A DNA stretch of 64,000 nt from Limnothrix sp. CACIAM 69d (lineage in GTDB: Bacteria > Cyanobacteriota > Cyanobacteriia > CACIAM-69d), in contig MKGP02000063.1 in NCBI GenBank assembly GCA_001913845.2, forward strand, positions 1 to 64,000, read 5' to 3'. Positions 34,159-44,163 of this stretch are shown in pieces. Under the pieces are notes generated by a model. That model was not told the origin of the DNA and made no database searches. It worked only from the letters and a program-made list of their open reading frames with translations. Numbering within the stretch: the first letter of the stretch is position 1; each line of letters opens with the position of its first letter. Both the position numbers and the translations under genes were made by a program.

Positions 34159-35061
34159 ATGGAAGTTAGCGAATTGCTCGAACGCTACGCAGCCGGAGAG
34201 CGAGATTTTGACCGCGTTGATTTGTCATCGGCGGATCTCAGTGGGGCCCTGTTGCCCGGTATTTCGCTCCAGGGGGCGGATTTATCAGGGGCCAAGTTGT
34301 CCGGCTCCAACTTGGAAGAGGGAAACCTGCGGGAAGCACGCTTATTGAGCGTGGAGGCGAATCATGCGCAATGGCGTGGGATTAATCTCCGCGAGGTGAA
34401 GTTGCGGGATGCGTCATTGCGGGGAGCCAATTTGGTGAATGCGAACTGCATTGGGGCGGATTTGAGCGGCGTGGATTTGGGCGATCAGGCAAATTTGTCC
34501 GGTTGCTCCATGCGGGCCACCAAGTTGGTCGGTGCGAATTTGCGGGAAGCGGTGTTGATAGAGTCCAATCTCAGTGAAGCGGATTTGCATCAGGCCAACC
34601 TGGAAGGGGCCAACATGCGAGAGGCCACGTTGCACCACGCCAAGCTCACGGAAGCCAATTTGACCAAGGCGAACCTGACGCGGGCCAATTTGACCAAGGC
34701 CAATTTCTCAGATTCGGTGTTGGTGGGGGCGATGTTGCTGGAGGTTTATGCCAGTAGCACGGTGTTTTTGGCGGCGGATTTGTCCAGTTGCGACCTGCGG
34801 CGAGCCAAGGCAATCGGGGCGGATTTCACGGCGGCCAAGCTGCTGAAGGGCAATTTGCGGGAAACCAATCTCAGTTGGTCAACGTTGCGCCAAGCGGATT
34901 TGAGCGATGCCAATTTGTTTCAGGCTCGCTTGCAATGGACGAATTTCAGCAGTGCTGTGCTGCGGGGGGCGGTGTTGATTGATGCGGATTTGTCCCAGGC
35001 CAACACCCGGGCAGTGGTTTGGACGGGGGCGATCGGCCCGGATGGCCAGGCCCATTACTAA
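34159..35061 (+). CDS. pentapeptide-repeat protein
   Basis: 300 residues from ATG. After a short N-terminal helix (VSELLERYAAGERDF) nearly the whole protein is built of five-residue repeats of the A(D/N)LXX type (DLSSADLSGALLPG, ANLTKANLTRANLTKANF), about 45 units, which fold as a right-handed quadrilateral beta-helix. The central part (about 195-215) is less regular. No signal peptide or kinase domain. Cyanobacteria carry many such proteins and the role is unknown. Shares the NtcA-box region with amt. Confidence 0.92.
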   Translation: MEVSELLERYAAGERDFDRVDLSSADLSGALLPGISLQGADLSGAKLSGSNLEEGNLREARLLSVEANHAQWRGINLREVKLRDASLRGANLVNANCIGADLSGVDLGDQANLSGCSMRATKLVGANLREAVLIESNLSEADLHQANLEGANMREATLHHAKLTEANLTKANLTRANLTKANFSDSVLVGAMLLEVYASSTVFLAADLSSCDLRRAKAIGADFTAAKLLKGNLRETNLSWSTLRQADLSDANLFQARLQWTNFSSAVLRGAVLIDADLSQANTRAVVWTGAIGPDGQAHY

Positions 35062-35082
35062 CAAGCCTCAGTGGGTGCTGCG

Positions 35083-35982
35083 TTAACGATAGGGAGCCAA
35101 CAGGGGGGCAAGCCGATCGAGCGTGGCGGTGGGCACTTTGTCCAGGGGGGTGAGCAGCGCACCGGCCAGGGCCTGATGGGCGATCGACGCGGGCGGTTGG
35201 GCCCCCAAACGGCGGACGGTTTCCCGGATGATCGATCGGGCGTTGTCGGCATTGCGATGCAAGTTCCCAATCACCATCTCGGTGGTTACGCTGTCGTGAT
35301 TAGGATGCCAACAGTCATAGTCGGTGACCAGGGCGATCGTGCAGTAGGCGATTTCCGCTTCTCGGGCCAGCTTGGCTTCCGGTAAGTTGGTCATGCCAAT
35401 GACGGTGGCTCCCCAACTTTGATAGAGCTGGGATTCGGCCCGCGTGGAGAAAGCTGGCCCTTCCATGCAGAGATAGGTTCCGCCCCGATGCAAGGTCACC
35501 TCCGACAGGGCCAGGGAGTCGATCGCCTCAGCTACCAAGCCCGACAGCGCTGCACAGATGGGATCGCCAAAGGCAATATGAGCCACTAGACCATCGCCAA
35601 AAAAGGTGGAAACCCGGTTACGGGTGCGATCGATGAACTGATCTGGCAACACGATATCCAGAGGCTTCGCCGCCATTTGCAACGATCCCACCGCCGACAC
35701 GGACAGGAGATAGCGCACACCCAAGGTTTTGAGGGCCCAAATATTGGCGCGGTAGGGCACTTCCGTGGGCAGCAGGTAATGGTGGCGGCCATGGCGGGCC
35801 AGAAAGGCCACGGGCACACCGTCCAAGGTTCCGGTGATGATTGCGTCGGAAGTGGGGCCAAAAGGGGTGTCAATCCGCCGTTCCTGGGGGTTTTGCAGCG
35901 CCTCCATCTGATAGAGACCGCTGCCGCCCAGAATGCCAATGGCGATCGTGTCGCTTGTTAAGTCCGTCGTTGAGTCAGTCAT
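35083..35982 (-). CDS. mtnP: S-methyl-5'-thioadenosine phosphorylase
   Basis: 299 residues from ATG. It splits methylthioadenosine with phosphate to adenine and methylthioribose-1-phosphate. The nucleoside phosphorylase type 2 motifs are seen: [51 protein letters not shown], and [13 protein letters not shown] followed by [19 protein letters not shown] and TDYDCWH. The next enzyme of the pathway, mtnA, is at 62633-63754. Confidence 0.95.
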   Translation of the reverse strand: MTDSTTDLTSDTIAIGILGGSGLYQMEALQNPQERRIDTPFGPTSDAIITGTLDGVPVAFLARHGRHHYLLPTEVPYRANIWALKTLGVRYLLSVSAVGSLQMAAKPLDIVLPDQFIDRTRNRVSTFFGDGLVAHIAFGDPICAALSGLVAEAIDSLALSEVTLHRGGTYLCMEGPAFSTRAESQLYQSWGATVIGMTNLPEAKLAREAEIAYCTIALVTDYDCWHPNHDSVTTEMVIGNLHRNADNARSIIRETVRRLGAQPPASIAHQALAGALLTPLDKVPTATLDRLAPLLAPYR

Positions 35983-36087
35983 GGTTGAGAGGTTAGGACG
36001 CTGCGTCAGGAAGGTGATTCAAAGGTTATGCAACAGTGCTCAGTCAGCCAGTGGGGCAATCGCCCGGCTAGGGGATGCCATTTCAGC

Positions 36088-37218
36088 CTAAGCCGCCTGC
36101 CGCTGACTCATGCTCAAGATTCCGTAGTAATAGTCCTTCAGTTGGCGGGTGGCGGCGGCCCAGCCCCAGCGTTCAGCCTCGGCCCGCGCGGCCGATCGCA
36201 GGTCAGCCCGTTGGTTGGGGTCGGCAAACAGGCGCTGGGTGGCAGTGACGGCCCCTTGCTCATCGGTGGGGTCAAAGAGGAAGCCGTTTACGCCGTCGGT
36301 GACGATATCGGGGATGCCGCCCGCATTGGCCGCCACCACGGGACAACCGGCCGCCATCGCTTCCAACAACACCAGCCCTAGGGTTTCCGTGCGCGAAGGG
36401 AAAATAAACGCATCGGCGCTGGCATAGGCGGCCGCCAGCTCCAAACCGCGCAGGTAGCCGACAAAGTGGGTGTTGGTTCCGGCAAAAAATTCCTCCAGCT
36501 CGGCGCGGTAGGGGCCGTCACCCACGAGGGCCAAGCGTGCGCCGGGAATCGATTCAAGCACGGGCCGGATTCGATCGACCTCCTTTTCAGCGGACAGGCG
36601 ACCGATGTAGATCAACAGGGGCGCGTCTGGGTGGCCTTGGCTGAGGAAGTCGCGCATTTCGGCGGTGGCGCGATCGGGCGTGAAGCTGTCCGTGTCTACG
36701 CCGCGTTGCCAAAGGGCGGTGCGCTCAATGCCGTGGTCGCTCAGTTGCTGCACCATGGCGGTGGAGGTACAAAGGTTAATTTCCGCGAGGTTGTGGGCGG
36801 TTTTTAGCAATTCCCAGAGCAAGCCTTCGAGCATTCCCAAACCGTAATGTTGAAGATATTGCGGCAGGTGGGTGTGATAGGAAGCGACGAGGGGCAATTG
36901 CCGAGTTTTGGCGTAATAAATGCCGCCCAAACCAACCACGGCTGGGTTAACGACATGAATTAAATCGGGGCGAAAATGATCGAGTTCGCGACCAATGGCC
37001 GGGCGCGGCAGGGCAATTTTTAGCTCAGGATATTGCGGCAGTGGAAACCCCGAAACCCCGAAAACTTTTGAGCCGTTGTAGTCCTGTAAACCCAAATCGG
37101 GCGTGACAATTAGCACTTCATCGCCCATTTTTTGCAAATGATCGATCGTGTGGCGAAGGCGGGTCACGATCCCATCAATTTTGGGCAAAAAGGTTTCGGT
37201 AAACAGCGCAATTCGCAT
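36088..37218 (-). CDS. sqdX: GT4 glycosyltransferase, sulfoquinovosyl diacylglycerol synthase type
   Basis: 376 residues from ATG 37218 (MRIALFTETFLPK), the typical family start; the frame stays open upstream. Two Rossmann domains of the GT-B fold: the first with LPKIDGIVTRLRHTIDHL and VASYHTHLPQYLQHYGLG, the second with LIYIGRLSAEKEVDRI and the donor site FPSRTETLGLVLLEAMAAGCPVVA in pieces. The wording matches cyanobacterial SqdX, which transfers sulfoquinovose from UDP-sulfoquinovose to diacylglycerol to make the thylakoid lipid SQDG. No sqdB is adjacent. Confidence 0.88.
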   Translation of the reverse strand: MRIALFTETFLPKIDGIVTRLRHTIDHLQKMGDEVLIVTPDLGLQDYNGSKVFGVSGFPLPQYPELKIALPRPAIGRELDHFRPDLIHVVNPAVVGLGGIYYAKTRQLPLVASYHTHLPQYLQHYGLGMLEGLLWELLKTAHNLAEINLCTSTAMVQQLSDHGIERTALWQRGVDTDSFTPDRATAEMRDFLSQGHPDAPLLIYIGRLSAEKEVDRIRPVLESIPGARLALVGDGPYRAELEEFFAGTNTHFVGYLRGLELAAAYASADAFIFPSRTETLGLVLLEAMAAGCPVVAANAGGIPDIVTDGVNGFLFDPTDEQGAVTATQRLFADPNQRADLRSAARAEAERWGWAAATRQLKDYYYGILSMSQRQAA

Positions 37219-37399
37219 AGGTTCCGTGCGGAGCAACAGGGACAAAAGGGGCAAGGGGCCAGCGGCACAAGACGGGCGATCGCCCGACACAGATTAAGAC
37301 TGGGTTAATGCCAAGCCTAGACTAGGCGATGGTTTCAGCCTATTCCCGCCATATTTGCCTCAGGATACCGCTTGGGGGGGATCGATCGGCCCAGTCGAA

Positions 37400-38062
37400 T
37401 TATTCACGCCCCGCCAAACGCGCCAACCGATGGCTATACCAAGTAGCCCCAATAATCAGCAGCCCGATCGCCCCGAGGGTCAAACTCAGGGGCAAAAACT
37501 GCCCCCGGCTAATGGCATCGGTGCCGGAACTACCCAATTGCACAAACAAAAATACGCCGGGGCCCGTGCCCGCCACGGTGGCGATCAAATAATCCCGAAA
37601 GCGCACGGAGGTTAAACCGGCGGTGTAGTTGGCCAAACCGTAGGGCAAAATCGGCAGCAAACGCACGGCAAACATATAGGCAAAACCGTGGCGGCGAATT
37701 TCTTGATCCATCTCTTGCCAGCGATCGGCGAGGCGGCGCTCAAAGGCGGGTCGGGCCAGCCAACGACTGAGATAAAAGGAGGCGATCGCGGCCAAAATAG
37801 CGGCTAAACTCGTCCAAATTGTGCCCCAAATCGAGCCGAATAATGCGCCACCTAAGAGGTTTAAGGCCGTTGAGGGTAGCATCAACATGGTGACCGCCAG
37901 ATAGACCACCATATAAACCAATGGTGCGAGCCAACCGGTGCCACCAATTTGAGTTCGTAGCCGCTCCACATCAATCATGCCCAGGCTGTAAAACATTGCC
38001 CCGATCGCCCCGAGGCAGAAGAATAACAGCAGCACAATCCAACGTTTTTTAGGGGGCTTCAT
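37400..38062 (-). CDS. TVP38/TMEM64 (VTT/DedA-like) membrane protein
   Basis: 220 residues from ATG. Five to six hydrophobic segments with the SNARE-associated (VTT) core: PSTALNLLGGALFGSIWGTIWTSLAAILAAIASFYLSRWLAR and RLLPILPYGLANYTAGLTSVRFRDYLIATVAGTGPG, each shown here in part. Relatives take part in lipid scrambling or undecaprenyl-phosphate recycling. Specific role here unknown. Follows the GT2-GtrA gene in the same orientation. Confidence 0.9.
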   Translation of the reverse strand: MKPPKKRWIVLLLFFCLGAIGAMFYSLGMIDVERLRTQIGGTGWLAPLVYMVVYLAVTMLMLPSTALNLLGGALFGSIWGTIWTSLAAILAAIASFYLSRWLARPAFERRLADRWQEMDQEIRRHGFAYMFAVRLLPILPYGLANYTAGLTSVRFRDYLIATVAGTGPGVFLFVQLGSSGTDAISRGQFLPLSLTLGAIGLLIIGATWYSHRLARLAGRE

Positions 38063-38175
38063 GGGGTGCTTGGGGATAGGAAATAAAGCGGTCTATCAGG
38101 GGGCGAGGCAAGGAGCTTAGGGCCTGTCGTCATTGTGCCTAAAACCCTGGATCTACTGTTAGCAGATCGTGGGGG

Positions 38176-38195
38176 CAAGGGGCTTAAGCCCCTTG
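38176..38195. repeat. dispersed palindrome copy, perfect
   Basis: CAAGGGGCTTAAGCCCCTTG, 18 bases beyond the 3' end of the GT2-GtrA gene. A terminator role for that gene is possible. Confidence 0.65.
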
Positions 38196-38212
38196 TCTGG
38201 GGGTTGGCGGAG

Positions 38213-39604
38213 TTAGGGATTAGGGAGTTCGGCGCGATCGCGATCGGTGACCCGCCAACTGAGTTTGGTATTGAGCCAAAAGTTCCAGAAGGTGACCAAG
38301 CCGATTGCAATAAAATTGGCTAAATAACGATACTGACCTGCAAAAATCACATTAAAAAAGAGATTTAAAATCAGGACATTTAGAATCAGCCCCATCAGAC
38401 AAATTAAATTGAATTTTAAGAAGCGTTCGAGACGGCGACGAAAGCCAGTTTGACGTTGGGAAAGGTCTCGAAATGTCCAGCGATCGTTCCACCAAAAGTT
38501 ATTGAAAATCGCCACTTCCGCCGCGATGATTTTGCTTCGAGTAAGCCCCCAACCCAGGGTGCTAGGGTCGCTGAGAGCGTAGAGCACCGCCATATCTACG
38601 ATTACTCCACTGAGGCCGACGATGCCAAACCGGATGAAGCGCTGCACCGGGAACGGATCGAGCCGTAGCCGCAGCAAATGGGCGAAATAGTCGATCGCGT
38701 GGTACCAAGTGACTTTGGTTTCACCCGATTGCCGCTCACGAAATTCATAGGGGATCGTTTTGACGCGCCCAAAGTCTCCCTTTGCTAATACTTCAATCAG
38801 GATTTTGTAGCCCAAGGGATTCAGAGTTTTTTGGGCGATCGCGCTGCGTTTCAGGACAAAATAACCACTCAAGGGATCGGACAAACGCCCCACCACATCG
38901 GGCAACAAAGCCAGCCCCAAAATCTGCGCGCCCCGGGAAGTGAGCCGCCGCCACAGGCTCCAATCACTGATGCCACCGCCGGGATCATTGCGACTGGCGG
39001 CCACCAAATCGGCTCCGGCTAAAATCTGTGCCACCATCTCCGGCAAAATCTGTTCGTCGTGCTGGCCGTCGCCATCAATTACGCCCAAGATTTCTCCCTT
39101 CGCCACTTGCCAACCGCGAATTACAGCGGTGGCTAACCCCTGTTCATAGTGACGACAAAGCACCCGTAATTGGGGAAATTCGGCGGTGAGTTCCTGGGCG
39201 ATTTTCCAAGTACGATCGGTGCTGTTGTCATCCACCACAATAATTTCGTAATCATTCGGCAATGCCTGATCCAAAATCACCACGAGCGATCGCACCAAGT
39301 CCTCAATATTCTCGGCTTCCTCATAGGTAGGAATCACCAAAGAAAACCGCAGCGATCGCGCCAAAATGGTCAGCTTTCCACCCCGGGGCGAAAGGGTCAT
39401 AAATTGGGCGATCGCCTGATCTAAGGTCTTTGGATCATTTACCTGATGATTCAGATGTTCCGCATGGCGAATTTCGATTTGAAATTCCGCCGCCGTGGGT
39501 TCTCCCCAGGTGGATCGATGTAAGACCCAATCTGGCAGCGGATCAATACATAATTCACCCGTGGGAACCGCTTCGATCGGTCGCAAAGTCGCCATACCAC
39601 CCAT
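38213..39604 (-). CDS. GT2 glycosyltransferase fused to a GtrA membrane domain
   Basis: 463 residues from ATG, starting two bases after the prolyl oligopeptidase stop, so the two may be co-transcribed. An N-terminal extension of about 85 residues precedes a DPM1-like GT-A domain (FSLVIPTYEEAENI, IIVVDDNSTDRT, GVIDGDGQHDEQ). The C-terminal about 140 residues form a GtrA domain with four helices (RFIRFGIVGLSGVIVDMAVLY, FNNFWWNDRWTF). Such fusions make and translocate polyprenyl-phosphate mannose or glucose for surface glycans. Third GT2 enzyme of this type in the window. Confidence 0.9.
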   Translation of the reverse strand: MGGMATLRPIEAVPTGELCIDPLPDWVLHRSTWGEPTAAEFQIEIRHAEHLNHQVNDPKTLDQAIAQFMTLSPRGGKLTILARSLRFSLVIPTYEEAENIEDLVRSLVVILDQALPNDYEIIVVDDNSTDRTWKIAQELTAEFPQLRVLCRHYEQGLATAVIRGWQVAKGEILGVIDGDGQHDEQILPEMVAQILAGADLVAASRNDPGGGISDWSLWRRLTSRGAQILGLALLPDVVGRLSDPLSGYFVLKRSAIAQKTLNPLGYKILIEVLAKGDFGRVKTIPYEFRERQSGETKVTWYHAIDYFAHLLRLRLDPFPVQRFIRFGIVGLSGVIVDMAVLYALSDPSTLGWGLTRSKIIAAEVAIFNNFWWNDRWTFRDLSQRQTGFRRRLERFLKFNLICLMGLILNVLILNLFFNVIFAGQYRYLANFIAIGLVTFWNFWLNTKLSWRVTDRDRAELPNP

Positions 39605-39606
39605 CG

Positions 39607-41724
39607 TTAGGCCTCAGTAACCTGGGCGACCAACCGAGGTTGAAAATCGAGGGTTTTGACCAAGAATGCCAGCTTGTCGCTGGCTTCTTCCACGATTTTG
39701 GTGGTGGGTTTTCCGGCTCCGTGACCCGCTTTCGTTTCAATCCGAATCAGGGTCGGTGCGTCGCCGCTTTGGGCTGCTTGTAATGCCGCCGCAAACTTGA
39801 AACTATGGGCAGGAACTACGCGATCGTCCCGCTCGCCAGTGGTGACCAAAGTGGCGGGATAGGCCGTGCCCGATCGCAAATTGTGAAGCGGTGAATAGGC
39901 ATAAAGCGCCTTAAATTCCGCTTCGTTTTCCGGCGATCCGTAGTCGGAACACCAGGCCCAACCGATCGTAAATTGCGAGAAGCGTAGCATATCCATCACC
40001 CCCACCGCTGGCAGGGCTGCCCCAAACAAATCGGGTCGCTGAATTAGGCAAGCCCCCACCAGTAACCCACCATTGCTGCCACCGGAAATGGCCAGACGTT
40101 GGGGTTTGGTGTATTGATTCGCAATCAGCCATTCCGCAGCAGCAATAAAGTCATCAAAAACATTTTGTTTTTGCAGTTTTGTGCCCGCTTCATGCCACGC
40201 TTCGCCGTATTCTCCGCCGCCCCGCAAGTTGGCAACAGCGTAGATGCCGCCCATTTCCATCCACACCAAATTGGATACGGAAAAAATAGGGGTAAGGGAC
40301 ACATTGAACCCGCCATAACCATAGAGAATGGTGGGGCGATCGCCGGTCAGCTCTAGCCCTTTTTTGTGGCTAATAAATAGCGGAATTTGCGTGCCATCTT
40401 TGCTGCGGTAGAACACCTGGCGCGTTTCGTAATCGTCCGGGTTAAATGCCACCGTTGGCTCTCGGAAAAGCTGACTGGTTTGGTTGGCAAAGTCGTAGCG
40501 ATAAATGCGTGTGGGGGTGGTGTAGCTGGTGAAACTGTAGAAGGTTTCCCGATCGCCCCGTTTGCCCTGGAAGCCCCCGATCGAACCGAGACCCGGCAAG
40601 TCAATTTCAAACTGAAACTGCCCTTGCAAATTAAAGAACTGCACAGCCGATCGCGCGTCCTGCAAATATTCCACCACAAACCCATCGTTCAGGGTGGAAA
40701 CCGCATCCAGCTTGTAGGTTGCTTCGGGAATTACTTCTTGGATTGTGGATTGCCAATTGGTGCTGGTTGCGTCAAGGTCGATCGCCACCACCCGACCCAT
40801 GGGCGCTTGCCAGTTGGTTTCAAACCAGCCGATCGCCCCGTCATTATCAATAAATCCAAAACCGCCGACCCAATCGCCCACCAATTCCCGCACGGGGGAA
40901 TCTGGCTGCCGCAGGTCTTTCACAAACAGCAAATTCTTCGATTCAGTTCCCTTCCAAACAGAAATTAATAGATAGGAACCATCATCACTGACCGTACCAC
41001 CAAAGCCCCATTCTGGTTGATCGGGTCGCTCATAAATCAGCAGATCAGCCGCTTGCTCAGTGCCCAGTTTATGATAGTAAAGCTTCTGGAAATAATTCGT
41101 ATCTTGGAACTGGTTTTCTGCACTGGGTTCGTCGTAGCGACTGTAGAAAAAGCCGCGATTGTCCGGTGTCCAGGAAGCGCCAGAAAACTTCACCCAATCC
41201 AGGCGATCGGGCAAATCTTTGCCGGTTTCCACCGATCGCACTCGCCAGGTTTGCCAATCGGAACCCGCCGTGGATAAGCCATAGGCCATCAACGATCCAT
41301 CCTGGGTAAAGGCAATCCCTGATAGAGCCACCGTGCCATCATCCGAAAGCTGATTCGGGTCAAGCAAAACGCGCGGCTCCCCATCTAAGTGATCGAGCGT
41401 ATACAAGACGCTTTGATTTTGCAGCCCGTCGTTTTTGTAATAGAAATAGCGATCGCCCCGCTTCCAGGGCACGCTCAATTTTTCATAGTCCCAAAGTTGC
41501 AACATCCGCTCATAAATGGGCGATTGCGCCGGAATTTGCGCCAAATAATCAAAGGTCAATTGATTTTGGGCGGTGATCCAATCGGCCGTTTCCGGGGCGT
41601 TGGCATCTTCTAACCAGCGATAGGGGTCAGGCACCGAAACGCCGTGGTAGATGTCCACTTGGTCAACGGTGCGGCTGGTGGGATAGGCAAGACGATCGGC
41701 CATGGGATGCTGCAAAAAATTCAT
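39607..41724 (-). CDS. prolyl oligopeptidase (S9A)
   Basis: 705 residues from ATG; an in-frame ATG at residue 8 is also possible. The classic two-domain plan is seen: an N-terminal helix region (VDIYHGVSVPDPYRWLEDANAPETADWI), a seven-bladed propeller, and an alpha/beta hydrolase domain with nucleophile SGGSNGGLL, Asp in GERDDRV and His in KAGHGAGK. It cleaves proline-containing peptides of modest length, in the cytosol or periplasm; no clear signal peptide is seen. Confidence 0.95.
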   Translation of the reverse strand: MNFLQHPMADRLAYPTSRTVDQVDIYHGVSVPDPYRWLEDANAPETADWITAQNQLTFDYLAQIPAQSPIYERMLQLWDYEKLSVPWKRGDRYFYYKNDGLQNQSVLYTLDHLDGEPRVLLDPNQLSDDGTVALSGIAFTQDGSLMAYGLSTAGSDWQTWRVRSVETGKDLPDRLDWVKFSGASWTPDNRGFFYSRYDEPSAENQFQDTNYFQKLYYHKLGTEQAADLLIYERPDQPEWGFGGTVSDDGSYLLISVWKGTESKNLLFVKDLRQPDSPVRELVGDWVGGFGFIDNDGAIGWFETNWQAPMGRVVAIDLDATSTNWQSTIQEVIPEATYKLDAVSTLNDGFVVEYLQDARSAVQFFNLQGQFQFEIDLPGLGSIGGFQGKRGDRETFYSFTSYTTPTRIYRYDFANQTSQLFREPTVAFNPDDYETRQVFYRSKDGTQIPLFISHKKGLELTGDRPTILYGYGGFNVSLTPIFSVSNLVWMEMGGIYAVANLRGGGEYGEAWHEAGTKLQKQNVFDDFIAAAEWLIANQYTKPQRLAISGGSNGGLLVGACLIQRPDLFGAALPAVGVMDMLRFSQFTIGWAWCSDYGSPENEAEFKALYAYSPLHNLRSGTAYPATLVTTGERDDRVVPAHSFKFAAALQAAQSGDAPTLIRIETKAGHGAGKPTTKIVEEASDKLAFLVKTLDFQPRLVAQVTEA

Positions 41725-41853
41725 GTCCGGGGTCTATTGTACGGGCGCGGGCCCGACTGTAGCGGTATTCTGGGGAAGCTTTGGGGCCCCATTGCCAAAC
41801 GTCAACCCCGTTTTTGGCCCCGTTTGGACGCTGCATCCCTGTCGATCGCCCCT

Positions 41854-42651
41854 ATGAAAATCGCCACCTGGAACGTTAATTCTGTTCGATCACGCCTCGA
41901 TCACGTCACCGGTTGGTTACAGGAAAATCCTGTCGATTTCCTCTGTTTACAGGAAACCAAAGTGATTGATAGTGACTTTCCCCGATCAACTTTTACGGAT
42001 TTGGGCTATCACCTGGAAATTTCGGGACAAAAGAGCTACAACGGCGTGGCGATCGCCAGTCGGCAATCAGTTGATCAATGTTTGATTGGGTTTGGTGCGG
42101 TTTTAGATCCCGAATTAGTTGACGATTTAGATGATCAAAAACGGGTGATCACGGTTCAATCGGGTGACTTGGTTTTGGTGAATCTCTACGTGCCCAATGG
42201 CTCCGAGATTGGCAGTGAAAAATACGCTTACAAACTGCGTTGGTTAGGGTTGCTGAAAACCTATTTAGCCGAATTGCTAAACCAATATCCTCAGGTTTGT
42301 GTTTGCGGTGATTTTAATATTGCCTACGAAGATCGCGATATTCATAATCCCAAAAATCGCGAAACCCATATCATGGCCTCCGACGCTGAGCGGGCAGCCC
42401 TGAAAGATAGTGTTTTTGACTTGGGTTTTCAGGATGCCTTTCGCTTGTTTTGTGATGAGGGCGATCGCTTCAGTTGGTGGGACTATCGATCGGGTGGTTT
42501 CCAACGCAATCGCGGCTGGCGGATTGACCATTTGTATTTGTCACCAGCCTTGATTCCCGCTGCCCGCCGTTGCGAGATTGATATTGAGCCACGCAAACTC
42601 GAAAAGCCCAGCGACCACACCCCCGTGGTGTTGGATTTAGCGATCGATTAG
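41854..42651 (+). CDS. xth: exodeoxyribonuclease III
   Basis: 265 residues from ATG 41854 (MKIATWNVNSVRSRL), the universal family start; the frame is open upstream across the divergent gene. It is an AP endonuclease and 3'-exonuclease for base excision repair. Catalytic motifs: NVNSVRS, LCLQETK, NLYVPNG, CGDFNIAYEDRD, and SDHTPVV at the C-terminus with the final His. Divergent from the prolyl oligopeptidase gene, 129 bases apart. Confidence 0.96.
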   Translation: MKIATWNVNSVRSRLDHVTGWLQENPVDFLCLQETKVIDSDFPRSTFTDLGYHLEISGQKSYNGVAIASRQSVDQCLIGFGAVLDPELVDDLDDQKRVITVQSGDLVLVNLYVPNGSEIGSEKYAYKLRWLGLLKTYLAELLNQYPQVCVCGDFNIAYEDRDIHNPKNRETHIMASDAERAALKDSVFDLGFQDAFRLFCDEGDRFSWWDYRSGGFQRNRGWRIDHLYLSPALIPAARRCEIDIEPRKLEKPSDHTPVVLDLAID

Positions 42652-42659
42652 CCGAATCC

Positions 42660-42690
42660 TTGGGGCGATCGCGCTGATCGATCGCCCAAC
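42660..42690 (+). terminator. hairpin after xth
   Basis: TTGGGGCGATCG pairs with CGATCGCCCAA (one bulged G) around a seven-base loop, just after the xth stop codon. There is no T-run. HIP1 words provide the stem. Confidence 0.4.
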
Positions 42691-42813
42691 CGTCCCCCAT
42701 TGCCCAGAGAACCGCCAAGCCCGAACTCAACCGGCCGTCAGCGTTGCGCGTTAGTATTTTGGAAGTATGACTGCTGTTTGCGCAGCAGCGCCCTGAATTT
42801 TCTGAATCTGCCG

Positions 42814-43458
42814 ATGACTCCCAAGATCGAGGCCGTTCAAGCGCCCTACTACGGCGATACCGCGTACCGGACTCCCCCGCCAGACCTTCCCTCCCTGTTG
42901 CTCAAGGAGCGGATCGTTTACTTGGGAATGCCCCTCGTACCTGCCGTCACCGAGCTGATTATTGCCGAGCTGTTGTATTTGCAATACGACGATCCCGAAA
43001 AGCCGATTCGGATCTATATCAACTCCTTCGGCAATCTCGGGTTCGAGACGGATGCCTTTGCCATCTGTGACACGATGCGCTACATCAAGCCGCCGGTGCA
43101 TACGATTTGCCTGGGCTTGGCGGCGGGCACGTCGGCCATGTTGTTGGCAGCGGGCACGAAGGGTTGTCGGGCCAGTTTGCCCAACTCCAAGATTGTGTTG
43201 CAACAACCCCAAGGCGGCGCACGCGGTCAGGCCACGGACATTCAAATCCAGGCGGAAGAGGTGCTGCGCAACAAACGGGTGATGCTGGATATTTTGTCGG
43301 AATGCACCGGGCAAGCCACTGACAAGCTCACCAAAGACATGAATCGCCGGTTCTACATGACTCCGGCCGAAGCGAAGGAATACGGGATCATTGACACGAT
43401 CCTAGAATCATCGGAGGGGCTGCCTAAGCCGGTGGTGAATTCGGTGGGGTTGGGCTAG
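42814..43458 (+). CDS. clpR: ClpR, catalytically inactive ClpP homologue
   Basis: 214 residues from ATG 42814 (MTPKIEAVQAPYYGDT). It has the ClpP fold, but the catalytic Ser is replaced by Gly105 (GLAAGTSAM instead of GLAASMGA) and the His by Gln130 (VLQQPQGG instead of MIHQPSMGG), which defines ClpR. It forms the mixed ClpP3/R ring of the cyanobacterial and chloroplast Clp protease, working with ClpC. It is directly upstream of clpP3, the conserved operon order. Confidence 0.95.
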   Translation: MTPKIEAVQAPYYGDTAYRTPPPDLPSLLLKERIVYLGMPLVPAVTELIIAELLYLQYDDPEKPIRIYINSFGNLGFETDAFAICDTMRYIKPPVHTICLGLAAGTSAMLLAAGTKGCRASLPNSKIVLQQPQGGARGQATDIQIQAEEVLRNKRVMLDILSECTGQATDKLTKDMNRRFYMTPAEAKEYGIIDTILESSEGLPKPVVNSVGLG

Positions 43459-43538
43459 GTTGCCCGATCGCCCTGATGACGCTCCCAATCCATCCAACCA
43501 CCCACTAGTCAGCCATTTGAAGAAGGAGTCTCGATCCT

Positions 43539-44135
43539 ATGCCGATTGGCATTCCCCAAGTTCCCTATCGTCTGCCGGGTAGCCAATACACCCAGTGGAT
43601 CAGCATCTATAACCGCCTGTACCAGGAGCGGATCATCTTCTTGGGCAAAGAGGTGGACGACGAAATCGCCAACGAAATTGTGGCGGTGATGCTCTACCTT
43701 GACTCGGAAGACAACAGCAAGGACATCGTGCTGTACATCAACTCGCCGGGTGGTTCGGTAACGGCGGGGATGGCGATTTATGACACGATGCAGCACATCA
43801 AATCCGACGTGGTGACGGTGTGCGTGGGCTTGGCGGCCTCGATGGGGGCCTTCCTGCTGGCGGCCGGAGCCAAGGGCAAGCGGTTGGCCCTGCCCCATGC
43901 CCGGATCATGATTCACCAGCCGAGTATGGGCGGTTTCCGCGGCCAAGCCACGGATATTGACATTGAGGCCAAGGAAATTCTGAAAACCCGCAGCCAGTTG
44001 GATGAAATCCTGGCGCTGCGGACGGGCCAAAGCCTGGAGAAGGTGAAGAAGGATACGGAGCGGGATTATTGGCTGTCGGCGGAAGAGTCGAAGGACTACG
44101 GCTTGATCGATCGGGTGATTGAGTCGCGGGACTAG
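43539..44135 (+). CDS. clpP3: ATP-dependent Clp protease proteolytic subunit ClpP3
   Basis: 198 residues from ATG with a GAAGGAG ribosome site upstream. The triad is complete: Ser101 (GLAASMGAF), His126 (MIHQPSMGG) and Asp176 (TERDYWLS). Partner of ClpR in the P3/R core; the pairing with clpR 80 bases upstream supports ClpP3 over ClpP1 or ClpP2. Confidence 0.93.
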   Translation: MPIGIPQVPYRLPGSQYTQWISIYNRLYQERIIFLGKEVDDEIANEIVAVMLYLDSEDNSKDIVLYINSPGGSVTAGMAIYDTMQHIKSDVVTVCVGLAASMGAFLLAAGAKGKRLALPHARIMIHQPSMGGFRGQATDIDIEAKEILKTRSQLDEILALRTGQSLEKVKKDTERDYWLSAEESKDYGLIDRVIESRD

Positions 44136-44163
44136 GGCCGGTCGTTACTTCGACCACGGTAGA

